A stretch of 7,984 nucleotides of DNA, from NCBI GenBank assembly GCA_947068385.1, contig CAMTBF010000146.1:1-7984 (forward strand). The letters run 5' to 3'. The DNA is from an uncultured Lachnospiraceae bacterium. GTDB taxonomy: Bacteria; Bacillota; Clostridia; Lachnospirales; Lachnospiraceae. Below, in pieces: positions 6,096 through 7,984 of this stretch. A program made the position numbers and the translations under genes. Position 1 is the first letter of the stretch. Each line of letters starts with the position of its first letter. A model generated the notes under the pieces. The model did not search any database and was not told the origin of the DNA. It saw nothing but the letters and a program-made list of their open reading frames with translations.

Positions 6096-6568
6096 TGCCA
6101 GGATTCCTGGGGGCCGTCCTCCTGTTCGCTGACCGTGTCCAGGGCCCCCTCCACCAGCTTGATCATCTCCCAGATGGAGCGGAAGTAGAGCGTCTTGTTC
6201 CTGTCCATCCAGGTGATCCGCCCCTGCCAGCTGCTGTTCTGGCGGTGCTGGACACGGATGATGAATGTCCCCAGGTCTCCATGTCTGCTCAGCAATTCCT
6301 CGTCTCTCATGATTCTCGTCCTTTCCTGTCTGATATTTGCCTGCCTCTCCCCCTTGCCGAAGGTGCGGCTGTCCGTGGTGGGATGGGGGAAATTCAGGGA
6401 ATCATAGAATCCCTCCAGCCCGAATATCGCTTCCTCTATCGAGGAGAAAGCCACTGCCTCCCTCTCATAAGCATGATAGAACCTGCCCTTCAGCTGCCCG
6501 TCGGCCGCCTGGTCGATGCATAGGATCACGCCGTTGGGCGTCCCCAGATACCACTGCGATCTCTCCAT
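6083..6568 (-). CDS. Conserved-looking hypothetical protein with internal duplication (161 aa)
   Basis: I do not recognise a named family. The protein is soluble: no signal peptide or membrane segment is visible. Two units align without gaps at an offset of 88 residues: about 13-57 (LKGRF...FSSIEEAIFGLEGFYD) and about 101-145 (WQGRI...FRSIWEMIKLVEGALD). Ten of 32 core positions are identical, including G28/G116, R29/R117, F41/F129, S43/S131, I44/I132, E46/E134, I48/I136, E52/E140, G53/G141 and D56/D144. Each looks like two or three beta strands followed by a helix. A charged linker (about 72-96) joins them and the tail is acidic. The ATG at 6566-6568 lies 3 nt after the regulator's TAG; its ribosome site AAGGGA is in the regulator's last codons, so translation is likely coupled. 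A partner or modulator of the adjacent regulator is the simplest inference. Confidence 0.8.
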   Translation of the reverse strand: MERSQWYLGTPNGVILCIDQAADGQLKGRFYHAYEREAVAFSSIEEAIFGLEGFYDSLNFPHPTTDSRTFGKGERQANIRQERTRIMRDEELLSRHGDLGTFIIRVQHRQNSSWQGRITWMDRNKTLYFRSIWEMIKLVEGALDTVSEQEDGPQESWQEEG

Positions 6569-6571
6569 CCA

Positions 6572-7822
6572 CTATCCCTTGCCTTTGTCCATGATCGCCC
6601 TGCCCCCATGGGGCTGGCAGATGACGCTGTTCACATAATACTGTATCCCGGTGCGCTGCCTGCCTACCAGGAAGCGGCAGTTGATGCGCTTCTGGATCAC
6701 GCCGCAGCTCTCCCTGGTGGTGTTCATCAGGAGCACCAGGTACTGGCCCTTGCCGTACCTGCTGATGGCGTCGCTGTGCCGCACGGAGTCCCGGATAGCC
6801 TCCTCCAGCCGCCCGGCCAGCTCCTCCAGCACATGGCCGTCCCGCATGGGATTGCCCTTGCTGTCCACCACCATGCACAGCATCAGGTACACGGACTGGC
6901 CGCCCCGCTCCAGCATCCTCGTCACCATGCGGTAGATGCCCTGGAACACGGGATAGGCGCAGAGATACCCTCCCCCGCAGTCCGCCTGTCCCTCCGACAG
7001 CTTCTTCTGGATGTCGTCCAGCGCATCGTACTGGTGCTCCATCTGGGCCCCCAGCCTGTTGAAGAGCTCCATCATCCGCTTGGAGGGCCGCAGCCCCTGC
7101 TCCCGGAAATAGAAGTCAACCGTGTCGTTGTACAGCTTCCTGGCATCCTCATAGCGGCCCATGGCCACCAGGGCCTCCATGGTGACGGTCTCCCAGTCGG
7201 ACAGCGGGCTGATGGACGTGGCATAATTGCCCAGCTCCCTCATCTGCGGGAAGTCCTGGCTGGCCCGCAGCAGCGCCACGGCCTCCTCCATGCAGGCGCA
7301 GAACATGTTCCTGTAGCGCCTGGCCTCCTGGGCCACCCAGAACACCGCCGCCTGCTGGGGCAGGAACTCCCCGGTATAGGCCCGGCAGGCCTGCAGGTAC
7401 AGCCCCAGCCGCCTCTCCGGATCCGCCTCTCTCCCCGCCGCCTCGTAGAGCGCCTCAAAGGCAGCCGCGTCCTCCCATACGGGCACCTCGGCCGTCCAGT
7501 AGCAGATGCCCTTCCTCTGCTCGATGTAGTTCACGTCCGGCAGCCCCGCCGCCCGCAGACGCCTCTTGGCATTGTAGATGACGCTCCTGGCCGCGTGGTG
7601 CACGTCCAGGATGTCCCTGTCCTCGAAGAGCACCCGCTCCAGCATGTCCCGGCTGACGCCCTCCTGCCGGTGGTGCAGCAGAAGCTCCATCAGATAGTTG
7701 AACTGGGACTCGCTGGTCTTCTTGCTCCCCGCCACCAGCTTTCCGCCCCAGGACAGGGAGAAGCCGCCGAACATCTGCACCTGCAGGCACAGCCCCTCCC
7801 TTTCTTCCCTTCTCTTTTCCAT
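6572..7822 (-). CDS. SARP/BTAD-like transcriptional regulator with degenerate GGDEF-like C-terminal domain (416 aa)
   Basis: Three regions are visible. Residues about 12-110 form an OmpR-type winged helix as in SARP regulators (LQVQMFGGFSLSW at 12-24; VHHAARSVIYNAKRRLR at 74-90). Residues about 115-260 form a bacterial transcriptional activator domain of TPR-like helices (YTGEFLPQQAAVFW at 149-162; ALVAMGRYEDARKLY at 217-231). Residues about 284-402 resemble a GGDEF fold, with VLEELAGRLEEAIRDSVRHSDAISRYG matching the region before the signature; the signature itself reads GKGQY (357-361), so cyclase activity is not expected. The start is the ATG at 7820-7822, just behind AATTAGGGGGGGAC; an upstream in-frame start at 7939 would overlap the sortase gene by 86 nt with unrelated, Arg/Gly-rich sequence. 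It lies 31 nt after the sortase stop and 3 nt before the 161-aa gene. Target genes are unknown; surface-protein genes linked to the sortase are a reasonable guess. Confidence 0.82.
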   Translation of the reverse strand: MEKRREEREGLCLQVQMFGGFSLSWGGKLVAGSKKTSESQFNYLMELLLHHRQEGVSRDMLERVLFEDRDILDVHHAARSVIYNAKRRLRAAGLPDVNYIEQRKGICYWTAEVPVWEDAAAFEALYEAAGREADPERRLGLYLQACRAYTGEFLPQQAAVFWVAQEARRYRNMFCACMEEAVALLRASQDFPQMRELGNYATSISPLSDWETVTMEALVAMGRYEDARKLYNDTVDFYFREQGLRPSKRMMELFNRLGAQMEHQYDALDDIQKKLSEGQADCGGGYLCAYPVFQGIYRMVTRMLERGGQSVYLMLCMVVDSKGNPMRDGHVLEELAGRLEEAIRDSVRHSDAISRYGKGQYLVLLMNTTRESCGVIQKRINCRFLVGRQRTGIQYYVNSVICQPHGGRAIMDKGKG

Positions 7823-7853
7823 GTCCCCCCCTAATTCTCCGCGCCTCCGGCCG

Positions 7854-7984
7854 CTACCCTCTGCCCTGTCCCTCCGGGGGAGCCGCCCCTCCGGCGCTGT
7901 CCACGGGCACCAACCTGCCGTGGAGCACATACCTGGCATCGGTGAAGGCGTAGGCGCAGGTGGACAGCGTTATGTACCTTCCTT
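7854..7984 (-). CDS. Class B sortase, C-terminal fragment (partial, runs off the window)
   Basis: The visible frame (first full codon 7982-7980, TAG stop at 7856-7854) encodes 42 residues beginning GRYITLSTCAYAFTDARY. TLSTC with the catalytic Cys (residue 9 of the fragment), followed eight residues later by the catalytic Arg in DARY and then a final strand VLHGRLVPV, is the signature C-terminus of class B sortases. These are membrane-anchored transpeptidases that attach surface proteins or pilin to the cell wall. After that strand, where sortases usually end, there are about 17 extra Gly/Pro/Ala/Glu-rich residues. The gene precedes the BTAD-type regulator by 31 nt on the same strand and is probably cotranscribed with it. 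Confidence 0.85.
   Translation of the reverse strand, partial: GRYITLSTCAYAFTDARYVLHGRLVPVDSAGGAAPPEGQGRG

Noticed and set aside
6465..6878. Minus-strand frame of 137 codons spanning the regulator/161-aa gene junction
   Set aside because: It overlaps both real genes out of frame and reads as Gly/Gln/Arg-rich sequence without motifs.
6608..7834. A 408-codon open frame on the plus strand
   Set aside because: Antisense shadow of the BTAD-type regulator; composition is dominated by His, Leu, Pro and Gln with no domain and no ribosome site.
1..7984. CRISPR arrays, tRNA or rRNA genes, insertion sequences
   Set aside because: No repeat-spacer pattern, tRNA-like cloverleaf, rRNA core sequence or transposase motif was seen on either strand.

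Overview
The window looks like part of a GC-rich Firmicutes chromosome, most likely a Lachnospiraceae-type gut clostridium. The grounds are strong AGGAGG-type ribosome sites, a class B sortase, a BTAD-type regulator fused to a GGDEF-like domain, and a catabolic cluster made of Gfo/Idh/MocA dehydrogenases and xylose-isomerase-like TIM barrels. The organism is an inference; no rRNA or other marker gene is present. All genes read on the minus strand except a 24-codon tail of a plus-strand gene at the left edge. A strong bidirectional hairpin terminator separates that tail from the rest. No stretch longer than about 155 bases lacks a gene.

Right part (about 7984 down to 6070, minus strand): the C-terminal end of a class B sortase (catalytic Cys and Arg visible), then a SARP/BTAD-like regulator with a degenerate GGDEF-like C-terminal domain, then a 161-residue protein of unknown function with an internal duplication. 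The last two genes are 3 nt apart and end in a hairpin terminator. They look like one transcription unit linking a surface-protein anchoring enzyme with a regulator.

Middle and left part (about 6031 down to 141, minus strand): a well-formed sigma-A promoter drives an AraC-family regulator with a sugar-sensing cupin and a double helix-turn-helix. Its 3' end carries a terminator and a 13-bp direct repeat with a 21-bp period, which is a good candidate for its own operator. Then follow five catabolic genes: TIM barrel (323 aa), dehydrogenase (350 aa), TIM barrel (254-257 aa), dehydrogenase (359 aa), TIM barrel (260 aa). Spacings of 17-74 nt and individual Shine-Dalgarno sites suggest one operon that ends at the shared terminator at 91-126.

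How the genes may work together: two NAD(P)-dependent sugar dehydrogenases with three divergent metal-dependent TIM-barrel isomerase/epimerase-type enzymes, and no kinase, transporter or glycoside hydrolase in view, suggest a redox-based pathway. One dehydrogenase would make a keto-sugar, the TIM barrels would epimerise, isomerise or eliminate, and the other dehydrogenase would reduce the product. E. coli YcjS/YcjR (3-keto-glucoside chemistry) is the closest precedent I can name. The substrate cannot be read from the sequence.
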